From an uncultured Sutterella sp. (GTDB lineage Bacteria; Pseudomonadota; Gammaproteobacteria; Burkholderiales; Burkholderiaceae_F), in the NCBI GenBank assembly GCA_905202595.1, contig CAJKSP010000046.1, positions 1 through 17,376 on the forward strand: DNA of 17,376 nucleotides, read 5' to 3'. Within the stretch, counting starts at the first letter, position 1, and every line of letters starts with the position of its first letter. The position numbers and the translations under genes were made by a program. The notes under the pieces were generated by a model, which was not told the origin of the DNA, searched no databases, and worked only from the letters and a program-made list of their open reading frames with translations. Shown here in pieces: positions 6,942 to 14,643 of this stretch.

Positions 6942-8180
6942 ATGGAAAAAGCCGCGCCGAAGAAGTCAAATGCCATCCAGGCGGACGGTGCAGCGGGCGG
7001 CGGCGAGCCGCATCCTGCCCGCGCTGCTGCGCATTTTGAATCCCCCAAGCAAGCTTCGCGCTACGTTCGTCACGCGATGTCGGCCTATGGCGCAAAGAGC
7101 GCTGAAGAGGCGGCGGATCGCTTCGAGCAGGCGCTTGATGAAGAGGCGAAGTCCCGCATTCTGCATGCACTTCTCGAACGCGAGGCCGAAAGCGCGCTCT
7201 CGCTTGAAGAGAAGCGCGCTTCGATTCACGAGCTCGTTGAGGATTACGACAGCGGCGAGTATCCCTACAAGCATCGCTACCCGGAAAAGCTCTACGAGGC
7301 GGAGCTCTTCGATCTGCAGGTCGAGCTCCTCAAGATGCAGGAGTGGGTGAAGCGCTGCGGCAAGCGCATCGTCGTGATCTTCGAAGGCCGCGACACCGCC
7401 GGCAAGGGCGGTACGATCCGCCGCTTCGTGGAGAACATGAATCCGCGCGGCGCGCGCGTCGTCGCGCTTCCGAAGCCTACCGAAATGGAGGCGAAGCAGT
7501 GGTACTTCCAGCGCTATGCTGCGCAGCTCCCCAATCCGGGCGAAATCTGCTTCTTCGACCGCTCCTGGTACAACCGCGGCGTGGTCGAGCCGGTCATGGG
7601 ATTCTGCACGCAGGAGCAGACGGACGTCTTTCTCGCGGAAGTCTCGCAGTTTGAAAAGAGCCTCATCCGCTCGGGCATCATCCTCATCAAATTCTGGCTC
7701 TCCATTTCGAAGGAGGAGCAGCTGCGCCGCTTCAAGGACCGTCAGGTCAATCCGCTGAAGCGCTGGAAGCTGTCGCCGGTCGACGTGGCGTCGATCGACA
7801 AGTGGGACGACTACACCCGGGCGATGGAGGCGATGTTCCGCGCTTCTGACACGCCGGACGCGCCGTGGACGGTGATCCTCAACGAAGACAAGCGCCGCGG
7901 CCGGCTCAACGCGATCCGCGTGCTGCTGCAGTCGGTGAAGTACGACAATCGCGATCTCAAAAAAGTGGGCTCGATCGATCCGCTCATTGTGGGGCGCTCT
8001 GGGCTGCTCCTGCAGAACACCGAAGAGCGCCTCTTCACGGGCGCCATGACGGCCGCTCTGCGCCAGTCGCAGCGAGAGCGCTCAAGCGAGGCGCGCAGCC
8101 GCCGCGAAAAGGAAGCCAAGAAGCGCATCGCGAAGCTTGAGAGCGAAATCAAGCGCGGCATGCGCCGCAAGCTGCAATGA
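6942..8180 (+). CDS. ppk2: polyphosphate kinase 2 (PPK2 family)
   Basis: This cytoplasmic enzyme transfers phosphate between inorganic polyphosphate and nucleoside di- or monophosphates, linking polyphosphate stores to the ATP/GTP pool. The 412-residue protein has a complete PPK2 core from about residue 100 to 345. This includes Walker A GRDTAGKGGT at about 149-158, Walker B DRSWYNR at 206-212, an Arg-rich lid region around 255-275 (EEQLRRFKDRQ.NPLKRWKLSP), and the SIDKWDDY stretch. It has a single PPK2 domain. An N-terminal extension of about 100 residues, polar then helical, and a basic coiled tail from about 375 flank the core, so it is longer than the usual single-domain enzyme. The start is supported by AAGGAG at 6928-6933, 8 nt before ATG. 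Whether it favours polyphosphate synthesis or use, and ADP or GDP, cannot be told from motifs alone. Confidence 0.94.
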   Translation: MEKAAPKKSNAIQADGAAGGGEPHPARAAAHFESPKQASRYVRHAMSAYGAKSAEEAADRFEQALDEEAKSRILHALLEREAESALSLEEKRASIHELVEDYDSGEYPYKHRYPEKLYEAELFDLQVELLKMQEWVKRCGKRIVVIFEGRDTAGKGGTIRRFVENMNPRGARVVALPKPTEMEAKQWYFQRYAAQLPNPGEICFFDRSWYNRGVVEPVMGFCTQEQTDVFLAEVSQFEKSLIRSGIILIKFWLSISKEEQLRRFKDRQVNPLKRWKLSPVDVASIDKWDDYTRAMEAMFRASDTPDAPWTVILNEDKRRGRLNAIRVLLQSVKYDNRDLKKVGSIDPLIVGRSGLLLQNTEERLFTGAMTAALRQSQRERSSEARSRREKEAKKRIAKLESEIKRGMRRKLQ

Positions 8181-8252
8181 AGACAGGCGAATGGAAGAGA
8201 AAGGGCGGCTCTATTTTTGAGGCTTAAAATCGTTCTTTTTCCGATTTGCATC

Positions 8253-8290
8253 GGACGGTGGGCTCGGTGAGGGTTCTGCCGTCCTTTTTT
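8253..8290 (+). terminator. terminator-like hairpin abutting the MFS gene start
   Basis: GGACGG at 8253-8258 pairs with CCGTCC at 8279-8284 and is followed directly by six T's at 8285-8290. The 20-nt loop is long, but the stem plus T-run is typical of an intrinsic terminator. It lies about 70 nt after the ppk2 stop and only 3 nt before the likely ATG of the transporter, so it could end ppk2 or act as an attenuator for the next gene. Confidence 0.65.
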
Positions 8291-8293
8291 CTT

Positions 8294-9532
8294 ATGTCTG
8301 CTTCCAAGCTCTCTCAAGAAGCGGGGCCAAGCGTGCTGCGCGCCATCTTCACGCCGACCTTCGTTGCAATCTCGCTCATCAACATGCTCGGTCTCGCGGG
8401 CTACTACGCCGTCTTCGTCATCAGCACCCGCTGGATGACGGAGGTCTTCGGCGCGAGCACTGCAACGGCGGGACTTGCTACCGGCATCGTCGTCATCGGC
8501 TGCCTCGTCGGACGCTTCTTTACCGGCGCCATCGTTCACAGCTTCGGCTACCGATTGGTTCTCGGCGCGGGCGCGGCGCTTTATCTAGCGACGAACCTGG
8601 CGTACTTCGGATGCAGCTCCGCGGCCATGATCATGGCTGTCCGCTTCTTGTCGGGCTTTGCCGTCGGCGTCGTCGGCACGGTGACGGGCACGGTCGTCGC
8701 TGTGACGACGTCCGCTCAAGTACACGGCCGGGCGATTGCCTACTTTTCAATGAGCACAGCGCTCGCGCTCTGCTTCGGACCCTTCCTCGGCATCGGCTTG
8801 CTGGATCAGATCGGCTATGAAGGGATCTTCGCCGCGGTGTCTGCGCTGGCGGCGGCGAATCTTCTTCTGCTGCCGCTTGTTCGTGCCAAGCAGGAGCGCA
8901 CGCCCGTGCACAAGCTTTCGCTCTCAGACTTCATCGAGCCCAAGCTCATTCCCTTCAGCCTGCTCGTCGGCGTCGTCTGCCTCGCCTGGGGCAACATTCA
9001 GGCCTTCCTCGCCTCCTATGCGCAGGCCTATGACCTCGTGGCAGCCGCGTCGTCCTTCTTCCTCGTCTATGCCTGCGCCATATTGGTTTCCCGTCCCTTC
9101 TCCGGAAAAATCTGCGACATGCACGGTCCGGCCGTGATCATCTTTCCGGCGCTCGCCGTGCTGGCTTTAGGACTGCTCCTGCTCTGGGGCGTGCAGGCCG
9201 ACTGGGCGGTGCTCTGCGCGGGCGCGCTCCTCGGCCTCGGATTCGGCAACTTCCAGTCGGTTGCTCAAGTCTCTGCAATCGACATGGTGCCCCGCAGCCG
9301 CTATGCGCAGGCGACGAGCACCTTTTACATCTTCTTCGACTTCGGCATCGGCATTGCGCCTTATCTCTCCGGCCATCTCGAGCCCTATGCAGGCTTCGCA
9401 GGCATTTACGGCATCAATGCGGCCGTCGTGGCTGCCTGCATTGTCTGGTATGCGTGCCTGCTGCGCTTCGGGAAGCATCATCCCAAGCCGGCGCTCGGCG
9501 AAGCAGTGGACTTCAGCGGCGCCAAGCGCTGA
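8294..9532 (+). CDS. MFS transporter
   Basis: This is a twelve-helix major facilitator superfamily permease of the inner membrane, 412 residues long and of normal family size. Hydrophobic segments run through the whole protein with a longer cytoplasmic loop near residues 195-215. The loop between helices 2 and 3 carries a G-x-x-x-G-R-F-x-x-G variant of the MFS motif A region (about residues 68-78), and SRPFSGKICD near 270 is its second-half counterpart, as in drug or sugar exporters. The substrate is unknown. The start is uncertain: ATG 8294 follows a T-run and has no Shine-Dalgarno. A GTG 39 nt later, or an upstream TTG at 8246 or GTG at 8258 or 8267 inside the hairpin, are alternatives. ATG is preferred because it gives a short N-terminal tail before helix 1. 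A strong terminator follows the stop. Confidence 0.9.
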   Translation: MSASKLSQEAGPSVLRAIFTPTFVAISLINMLGLAGYYAVFVISTRWMTEVFGASTATAGLATGIVVIGCLVGRFFTGAIVHSFGYRLVLGAGAALYLATNLAYFGCSSAAMIMAVRFLSGFAVGVVGTVTGTVVAVTTSAQVHGRAIAYFSMSTALALCFGPFLGIGLLDQIGYEGIFAAVSALAAANLLLLPLVRAKQERTPVHKLSLSDFIEPKLIPFSLLVGVVCLAWGNIQAFLASYAQAYDLVAAASSFFLVYACAILVSRPFSGKICDMHGPAVIIFPALAVLALGLLLLWGVQADWAVLCAGALLGLGFGNFQSVAQVSAIDMVPRSRYAQATSTFYIFFDFGIGIAPYLSGHLEPYAGFAGIYGINAAVVAACIVWYACLLRFGKHHPKPALGEAVDFSGAKR

Positions 9533-9598
9533 GGACGATTTCCGCCTGCAAGCAGGTGCCTGCCGAATGCCTGCAAATCAGGTAGTCTTGGAGAGCGG

Positions 9599-9631
9599 GG
9601 CGCCGAAAGCAAGACCTTCGGCGCCTTTCTT
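9599..9631 (+). terminator. intrinsic terminator after the MFS gene
   Basis: A perfect 9-bp stem (GGCGCCGAA at 9599-9607 with 9617-9625) has a 9-nt loop and is followed by TTTCTT. It separates the MFS gene from tyrA. Confidence 0.88.
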
Positions 9632-9669
9632 CCGTTTTCCCATCCCCCATTTTCTCCGAGCAGAAGATC

Positions 9670-10662
9670 ATGCCTCAAGATTCGAGCAGCACGAACGGCC
9701 TGGAGGACGGCTTTAGCCCCTCCGATCGCATCCGCGAGATCGACGCCCAGGTGGCGGCGCTACTTCGCGAGAAGGAGGCGCTCGCAAAGCGCCTCGCACC
9801 GAAAGCGGAGCGATACCCGTTCAAGCTCTCGGACAAGCGGCCGGTTGTCCTTATCGGCGGCTCGGGCGGCATGGGCCGGCTTCTGAACCGCTGGTTCACG
9901 GCATCGGGCGCCGAGGTCCGCATTCTCGAAAAGAGCGACTGGGACCGTGCGGCGGAGATTCTGAAGGGTGCGGGCATCGTCATCGTGAGCGTGCCGATTG
10001 ACGTTACCTTGGAGACGATTGACCGCGCTGCGCCTTTCCTGGAAAGGGATGCGCTGCTCACCGACGTCACGTCCGTGAAGACGGCGCCCCTTGAAGCGAT
10101 GCTCACGGCGCATCCGGGTCCGGTCTGCGGCCTGCACCCGATGTTCGGCCCCGATGTCAAGGACGCACGCGGGCAGGTGTTCGTCTACTCGCCCGGTCGC
10201 TTTCCGGAAGCCGCTCAGCCGCTTCTCGCGCAGATCGCCGCCTGGGGAGCCCGCGTCGTCGCCTGCAGCGCCGCCGACCACGACCGCGCCATGTCGATCA
10301 TTCAGGCGCTTCGGCACTTCACGACCTACGTCTACGGCGTCTTCCTCGCGAAGATTCGTCCGGATCTCTATCAGATCCTCGACCTGTCGTCGCCGATCTA
10401 CCGGCTCGAGCTCCAGATGGTCGGGCGCCTTTTCGCACAGGACCCGCATCTCTACGGCGACATCATCATGTCCTCCAAGGAGAAGGCCGATCTGATCGAG
10501 GCCTATGCGGACTGCCTGCAGGAAGAAGTGGCGCTGGTCAAGCGGCGCGACATCGACGGCTTCGTGAAGAAGTTTCTTGAAGCCCGCGACTATTTCGGCG
10601 AGCTCGCTCCCCGCTTCATGAAGGAGTCGGGAGCGCTCCTCAACAAGATCCGCCGGGATTAA
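9670..10662 (+). CDS. tyrA: prephenate dehydrogenase, enteric TyrA type, with trimmed N-terminal mutase region
   Basis: This enzyme oxidises and decarboxylates prephenate with NAD+ to 4-hydroxyphenylpyruvate, the tyrosine branch of aromatic synthesis, in the cytoplasm. The dehydrogenase domain (about 57-325) is intact and reads like the C-terminal part of E. coli TyrA: Rossmann loop GGSGGMG at 63-69, EVRILEKSDWDRAA, LHPMFGP at 155-161 with the conserved His156, QALRHF at 212-217, and SSPIYRLELQMVGRLFAQDP. In E. coli this is preceded by a chorismate mutase domain of about 90 residues. Here only about 30 residues (about 19-45) resemble its first helix, and the rest is missing. The protein is 330 residues against about 373. 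Mutase activity is therefore unlikely. ATG 9670 has a modest AGAAG ribosome-binding site. A terminator precedes and follows the gene, so it is transcribed alone. Confidence 0.92.
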   Translation: MPQDSSSTNGLEDGFSPSDRIREIDAQVAALLREKEALAKRLAPKAERYPFKLSDKRPVVLIGGSGGMGRLLNRWFTASGAEVRILEKSDWDRAAEILKGAGIVIVSVPIDVTLETIDRAAPFLERDALLTDVTSVKTAPLEAMLTAHPGPVCGLHPMFGPDVKDARGQVFVYSPGRFPEAAQPLLAQIAAWGARVVACSAADHDRAMSIIQALRHFTTYVYGVFLAKIRPDLYQILDLSSPIYRLELQMVGRLFAQDPHLYGDIIMSSKEKADLIEAYADCLQEEVALVKRRDIDGFVKKFLEARDYFGELAPRFMKESGALLNKIRRD

Positions 10663-10711
10663 GCGGCAGCGCCGCTGCGGCGCGCAGCTGCCGGCGCTCA
10701 AGCGTAAGATT

Positions 10712-10751
10712 GAGGGCTTTCGGGCGCCTGGGCGCCTTGAAAGCCTCTTTT
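10712..10751 (+). terminator. intrinsic terminator after tyrA
   Basis: GCTTTC pairs with GAAAGC, extended by GAG/CTC with one bulged G. An inner GGCGCC/GGCGCC hairpin lies inside, and TTTTATTTATT follows. It ends about 90 nt after the tyrA stop. Confidence 0.8.
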
Positions 10752-10799
10752 ATTTATTCATTTCTGCCTCCGCGCCGCGAAGCGCGAGCGTTCTGCATC

Positions 10800-11171
10800 A
10801 TGCTTGAGAAAGGCTTGACCGCCATCGGTCTCCTCTGCGTTTCCAACATCTTCATGACCTGCGCCTGGTACCTGCATCTGAAGCTGCAGGCGGCGAAGGT
10901 CATCTCCAACTGGCCGCTCTTTGCGGTCGTTCTCTTCTCCTGGGGCATTGCGCTTCTGGAGTATTCCTTCATGGTGCCGGCGAACCGCATCGGGTTCGAA
11001 GGCAACGGCGGCCCTTTCAGCCTTGTGCAGCTCAAGATCATTCAGGAGTGCGTCACGCTCTGCGTCTTCACGGTCTTCTCGATCGTGGTCTTCCAGAGCC
11101 GCCTCAACTGGAATCATCTGGCTGCTTTCGTCTGCCTGGTCCTTGCGGTTTATTTTGTCTTCCGCAAGTGA
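10800..11171 (+). CDS. DUF486 family small membrane protein (DMT-like)
   Basis: This is a 123-residue integral membrane protein with four predicted helices (about 5-22, 35-55, 75-95 and 100-121). It matches the DUF486/DMT-like family in length and wording: an early 'SNIFMTCAWYLHL' helix, a central 'GIALLEYSFMVPANRIG' and a terminal 'LAVYFVFRK'. The function of the family is unknown; it is distantly grouped with drug/metabolite transporters. The ATG at 10800 gives the family's normal N terminus, but its ribosome-binding site is poor. The frame is open upstream to about 10710, through the tyrA terminator, which is not a likely coding extension. It converges on the minus-strand binding protein gene. 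Confidence 0.85.
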   Translation: MLEKGLTAIGLLCVSNIFMTCAWYLHLKLQAAKVISNWPLFAVVLFSWGIALLEYSFMVPANRIGFEGNGGPFSLVQLKIIQECVTLCVFTVFSIVVFQSRLNWNHLAAFVCLVLAVYFVFRK

Positions 11172-11212
11172 CGAAAAAGAGGCGGTCCGCCTGCGGCGGC
11201 CGCCTCTTCAAA
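11172..11212. terminator. bidirectional terminator
   Basis: AAGAGGCGG at 11177-11185 pairs with CCGCCTCTT at 11200-11208, a 9-bp stem. On the minus strand it is followed by TTTTT, so it is strongest for the binding-protein gene. It also closes the DUF486 gene. Confidence 0.85.
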
Positions 11213-11234
11213 GAATGGTCAGATAGCGTTCGGA

Positions 11235-12011
11235 TTAGGGCAGCTCCGGATCCGCCGGCACGCCGAACCACTTCTCGTGGAGCTTCTCAAACGTGCCGTT
11301 GGCCTTGAGGGTCTTGAGCGCCTTGCTCATCTCGTCGGCGAGCGCCTGGTTGTCCTTGGCAGTCACCATGCCGAACTTGTCGGCAGTGGCCATGGCCGGG
11401 AGATGCACGACGTCGGCTGCGATCGACTTGTTCTGCGCCAGGATGTAGTCCGTCACGGGCTTGTCGTTCACGACGGCGTCGGCGTTGCCGGCCTGCAGAT
11501 TGAGAAGCGCATCGCCGGCGCTGTTGAAGGTCGTGACCTTGGCGCCTTCAATCTTCTTGGCGAAGGTCTGCGAGGTCGAGCCGAGCTGTACCGAAATGCG
11601 CTTGCCCTTCAGGTCGTCGAAGTTCTTGATCTGGCCTTCAAGCTTCTTCGGAATCACGATGGTGAGGCCCGACTTGTAGAAGGGGATCGTGAAGCTCACG
11701 CGCTTGGCGCGCTCAGGCGTAATGGAAAAGCCAGCGGCGCCGGCATCGATCGTGCCGGAAATGATGGCCGGGATGATGGCGTCGAATCCCATGGTCTGCA
11801 GCTCGAGCTTCTTGTCCATGACCTTGGCCATTTCCTTGACGAGGTCGACTTCAAAGCCTTGGATGTTGCCCGTCTTGCTGTCGTAGAACTCAAAGGGCGG
11901 GAACGTGCCCTCCGTTGCAACGCGCCAGGTGCCGGCGGCGAGCGCAGAGCCGCAGAGCGCGGCGGAAAGGATGAAGGCGGCGGCAGCGCTGCCGAATTTC
12001 TTGATAAGCAT
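11235..12011 (-). CDS. amino-acid ABC transporter solute-binding protein (GlnH-like)
   Basis: This is a periplasmic binding protein for a polar amino acid, family 3 (SBP_bac_3). The 258-residue precursor has a signal peptide cleaved near SALA (residue 25). The mature protein shows the family landmarks: VATEGTFPPFEF near 31-42, GFEVDLVKEMA near 52-62, the ligand-carboxylate Arg101 in TPERAKR, FYKSGL near 111-116, GKRISVQLGST near 136-146, and the ligand-amino Asp183 in ADAVVNDKPV. It ends with the typical 'GT..K.HEKWFG'. AAAGGAG lies about 10 nt before the ATG. The wording is close to glutamine-binding GlnH, but the exact ligand cannot be fixed. No permease or ATPase gene lies beside it, since the next gene converges on it, so it is an orphan binding protein here. 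Confidence 0.93.
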   Translation of the reverse strand: MLIKKFGSAAAAFILSAALCGSALAAGTWRVATEGTFPPFEFYDSKTGNIQGFEVDLVKEMAKVMDKKLELQTMGFDAIIPAIISGTIDAGAAGFSITPERAKRVSFTIPFYKSGLTIVIPKKLEGQIKNFDDLKGKRISVQLGSTSQTFAKKIEGAKVTTFNSAGDALLNLQAGNADAVVNDKPVTDYILAQNKSIAADVVHLPAMATADKFGMVTAKDNQALADEMSKALKTLKANGTFEKLHEKWFGVPADPELP

Positions 12012-12590
12012 GATGGGTGATCTCCTTTGGGGACCGAGAGCCTGGTCTGCAGCGCACGGGAGGCGTGCAATGCGGGCGGGTTCCCGACGCCCGGCAGCGG
12101 GCCGGGAACAACTGGAATAAAAGTTTGCTTGCGAGCGGCGTCTCGGGACGCAGGCGCCGCAGAAGCTTCATTCCTTCGGCTTGCGCCTCAGGGCTTCCCG
12201 TGCGCCCGCTCGTCCGTCGAGCTTCAACTTTAGGACGAGAGCGGGCCGGCGCGCGGCAGCAAAGGGTGCGGCAGAAAAGAAAAATGCGCATCTTTTTGCG
12301 TCTTGTCGGCTGAGGTCAGGAGTGATGACTAGTAGCTGATATTCGTGGACTTTTTTGCTGTTTTCATGACCGATTCGGCGGATATTTGGCGACAAATCGG
12401 CGACGCGCCGCGTCGTCGCCGGCTGATCGCTTTTGACGTGCGAAAACCTGCGGCGGCTGACCAGAGCTCAAAAGGGCGGCTAGAGCGTTTCCGAGCATCG
12501 GGCGACGCCGCTTCTGCGTAAAAGTCGGGGCGCTTACGCGTCTTTCGTCAAAAGGTGGCTTATCCCTCAGGAACGCTCTTCAAAAAGATT

Positions 12591-12619
12591 TTGCGTCAAC
12601 CACTTCAGAGGTACATAAT
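12591..12619 (+). promoter_or_regulatory. probable sigma-70 promoter of the fumarase gene
   Basis: TTGCGT at 12591-12596 and CATAAT at 12614-12619 are separated by exactly 17 bp, the optimal spacing, in otherwise GC-rich DNA. Transcription would start near 12626 and give a leader of about 175 nt before ATG 12800. Confidence 0.6.
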
Positions 12620-12620
12620 C

Positions 12621-12701
12621 AGCACTGTCCCAGCCGGGGAGGGTGCTTTTTGCCCCCGCTCAGGCATTCGGATACGCCCATCGAGGTAGGCGAACAGTGC
12701 T
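12621..12701 (+). promoter_or_regulatory. possible structured leader of fumarase mRNA
   Basis: AGCACTGT at 12621-12628 is complementary to ACAGTGCT at 12694-12701, closing a 65-nt interior. The interior holds a G-rich/C-rich hairpin around a T5 loop (about 12636-12657). The shape resembles a multi-branch RNA, but it matches no riboswitch class I know. The predicted start near 12626 would cut into the closing stem. Confidence 0.25.
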
Positions 12702-12799
12702 CTCCGCCGAGAAGCAGAGAGCGAGGCAAGGCGGCTTCGATGACGGCATCCGGAGAGGATTTCTGAAAAGAGAGACCCACACACAAAAGGCAAGAAAAA

Positions 12800-14449
12800 A
12801 TGGCTAACACTCCTGCGTTCCGCTACGCGCCGATGTTCCAAATGGGCGAAGACAAGACCGAGTACTACCTCCTTTCGAAGGACGGCGTCTCGGTCTCTGA
12901 ATTTGAGGGCAAGCCCATCCTCAAGGTTTCGAAGGAAGGCCTCGAGAACATGATGCATCGCGCCTTTACCGACGTGAACTTCATGCTTCGTCCGGCTCAT
13001 CTGCAGCAGGTCGCCAAGATCCTGACGGATCCGGAAGCGAGCGAGAACGACAAGTACGTTGCCCTCACGTTCCTGCGCAACGCCGAAGTTGCCGCCAAGG
13101 GCGTTCTGCCGTCCTGCCAGGATACGGGCACGGCCATCGTTCACGGCGAGAAGGGCCAGCAGGTGTGGACGGGCTTCTGCGATGAAGAAGCCATCTCGAA
13201 GGGCGTCTACGACACCTACACCCAGGAAGCGCTGCGCTATTCGCAGAATGCGCCGCTTTCCATGTACGAGGAAGTGAACACGAAGTGCAACCTCCCGGCT
13301 CAGATCGACATCGAAGCCACCGAGGGCATGGAATACAAGTTCCTCTGCGTCGTCAAGGGCGGCGGCTCGGCCAACAAGTCCTACCTCTATCAGGAGACGA
13401 AGGCCGTCCTCAATCCGCAGAAGCTCGTGCCGTACCTCATCGAGAAGATGAAGACCCTCGGCACGGCCGCCTGCCCGCCGTATCACATCGCCTTCGTGAT
13501 CGGCGGCACCTCCGCCGAGCGCACGATGCTCACCGTCAAGCTCGCGAGCTGCCACTACTATGACGAGCTCCCGACGACCGGCGACGAAACCGGCCGCGCC
13601 TTCCGCGACGTCAAGCTCGAGCAGAAGCTCCTCGAAGAAGCTTGGAAGATCGGCCTCGGCGCCCAGTTCGGCGGCAAGTACATGGCTCACGACGTCCGCG
13701 TGATCCGCCTGCCGCGCCACGGCGCGAGCTGCCCGATCGGCATGGGCGTTTCCTGCTCCGCCGACCGCAACATCAAGTGCAAGATCAACAAGGACGGCTT
13801 CTGGATTGAGAAGCTCGAGACGAATCCGGCCCGCCTGATTCCGGAACAGTACCGCAAGGCCGGCGAAGCCGGCGGCGTCAAGATCGACCTCTCGAAGCCG
13901 ATGCCCGAGATCCTCGCCGAGCTCACGAAGTACCCGGTGTCGACCCGCGTTTCGCTCACGGGCAAGATCATCGTCGCCCGCGACATCGCTCATGCCCGCC
14001 TCAAGGAGCGTCTTGAGCGCGGCGAAGGCCTGCCGCAGTACTTCAAGGATCATCCGGTCCTCTACGCAGGCCCGGCCAAGACGCCGGAAGGCTTTGCCTG
14101 CGGCTCGATGGGCCCGACGACTGCCAACCGCATGGATCCGTACGTCGACCTCTTCCAGAGCAACGGCGGCTCGATGGTGATGATCGCCAAGGGCAACCGC
14201 ACTCAGGTTGTGACGGACGCCTGCAAGAAGCACGGCGGCTTCTACCTCGGCACGATCGGCGGCGTGGCTGCGGTCCTCTCGAGCGACGCGATCAAGTCGA
14301 TCAAGTGCATCGAGTACGAAGACCTCGGCATGGAAGCCATTTACGAGATCGAAGTGGTCGACTTCCCGGCCTTCATCCTCGTCGACGATAAGGGCAACGA
14401 CTTCTTCAAGCAGCTGAAGCCCTGGAAGATCGCCTGCAAGGCTGAATAA
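12800..14449 (+). CDS. fumA: fumarate hydratase, class I ([4Fe-4S], FumA/FumB type)
   Basis: This enzyme interconverts fumarate and malate in the cytoplasm. It serves the TCA cycle or, in an anaerobe, the reverse branch feeding fumarate respiration. The 549-residue protein matches E. coli FumA/FumB in length (548) and nearly motif by motif: EYYLL...VSVSEFEG, DPEASENDKYVAL.FLRN, LP(S)CQDTGTAI, KGGGSANK.YLYQETKA, GTAACPPYHIAFVIGGTSAE, GLGAQFGGKY, RHGASCP.GMGVSCSADRN and AGPAKTPEG. The three cluster ligands of FumA (Cys105, 224, 318) correspond to Cys106, Cys225 and Cys319 here, so the oxygen-sensitive cluster should form. ATG 12800 follows a modest AAGG site. A promoter with a long leader lies upstream and a strong terminator follows, so it is a single-gene unit. 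It cannot be decided from sequence whether it is the aerobic or anaerobic isoenzyme. Confidence 0.97.
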   Translation: MANTPAFRYAPMFQMGEDKTEYYLLSKDGVSVSEFEGKPILKVSKEGLENMMHRAFTDVNFMLRPAHLQQVAKILTDPEASENDKYVALTFLRNAEVAAKGVLPSCQDTGTAIVHGEKGQQVWTGFCDEEAISKGVYDTYTQEALRYSQNAPLSMYEEVNTKCNLPAQIDIEATEGMEYKFLCVVKGGGSANKSYLYQETKAVLNPQKLVPYLIEKMKTLGTAACPPYHIAFVIGGTSAERTMLTVKLASCHYYDELPTTGDETGRAFRDVKLEQKLLEEAWKIGLGAQFGGKYMAHDVRVIRLPRHGASCPIGMGVSCSADRNIKCKINKDGFWIEKLETNPARLIPEQYRKAGEAGGVKIDLSKPMPEILAELTKYPVSTRVSLTGKIIVARDIAHARLKERLERGEGLPQYFKDHPVLYAGPAKTPEGFACGSMGPTTANRMDPYVDLFQSNGGSMVMIAKGNRTQVVTDACKKHGGFYLGTIGGVAAVLSSDAIKSIKCIEYEDLGMEAIYEIEVVDFPAFILVDDKGNDFFKQLKPWKIACKAE

Positions 14450-14525
14450 GGCTTGCGAGCCTCCGTTCGGAGCGCCGGCTTCAGCGCGCAAGCGCCGGGG
14501 CTAGGCGCTCAATGAAGAACGGCGC

Positions 14526-14582
14526 GGCGCCGCATCGCTTGAGAACGCTTCCGGCGTTCAACAGGCGGCGGCGCCTTTTTTT
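14526..14582 (+). terminator. intrinsic terminator after fumA
   Basis: GGCGCCGC at 14526-14533 pairs with 14568-14575, and an inner GAACGC/GCGTTC stem (14543-14559) forms inside. Seven T's follow at 14576-14582. It ends the fumarase transcript about 75-130 nt after the stop. Confidence 0.85.
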
Positions 14583-14643
14583 GCATCTGCACGTCGGCGC
14601 TGCGGTGCTGGATGTGCATGGAGTTTCTTTTGAGGAGTTCGTC

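Larger units (their letters stand above)
12012..12799. other. long intergenic region, divergent leader with several hairpins
   Basis: No gene is supported in these 788 bases between the minus-strand binding protein and the plus-strand fumarase. Clear stems are present: 12080-12109 (GTTCCCG/CGGGAAC plus GCCCG/CGGGC, one bulge), and 12204-12246 (CCCGCTCGTCC with a complementary arm interrupted by one base). There is also a palindromic ATGCGCAT flanked by A5 and a T-run near 12280, and a 6-bp GCGTAA/TTACGC stem at 12516-12539. The first lies in the leader of the binding-protein gene. The promoter of the fumarase gene and its long leader occupy the right end. A small RNA could be hidden here, but I see no complete promoter-plus-terminator pair that defines one. 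Confidence 0.6.

Noticed and set aside
5267..7048. A long minus-strand open frame opposite gsiB
   Set aside because: It has the same antisense-shadow character and no recognisable protein features; gsiB on the plus strand is certain.
12621..12701. A known riboswitch in the fumarase leader
   Set aside because: I could not match the conserved core of any riboswitch class, and the predicted transcription start falls inside the closing stem.
12605..14491. A very long minus-strand open frame opposite the fumarase gene
   Set aside because: It is the antisense shadow of a highly conserved gene; its translation is Arg/Leu/Val/Asp-rich with no domain, and high third-position GC explains the lack of stops.
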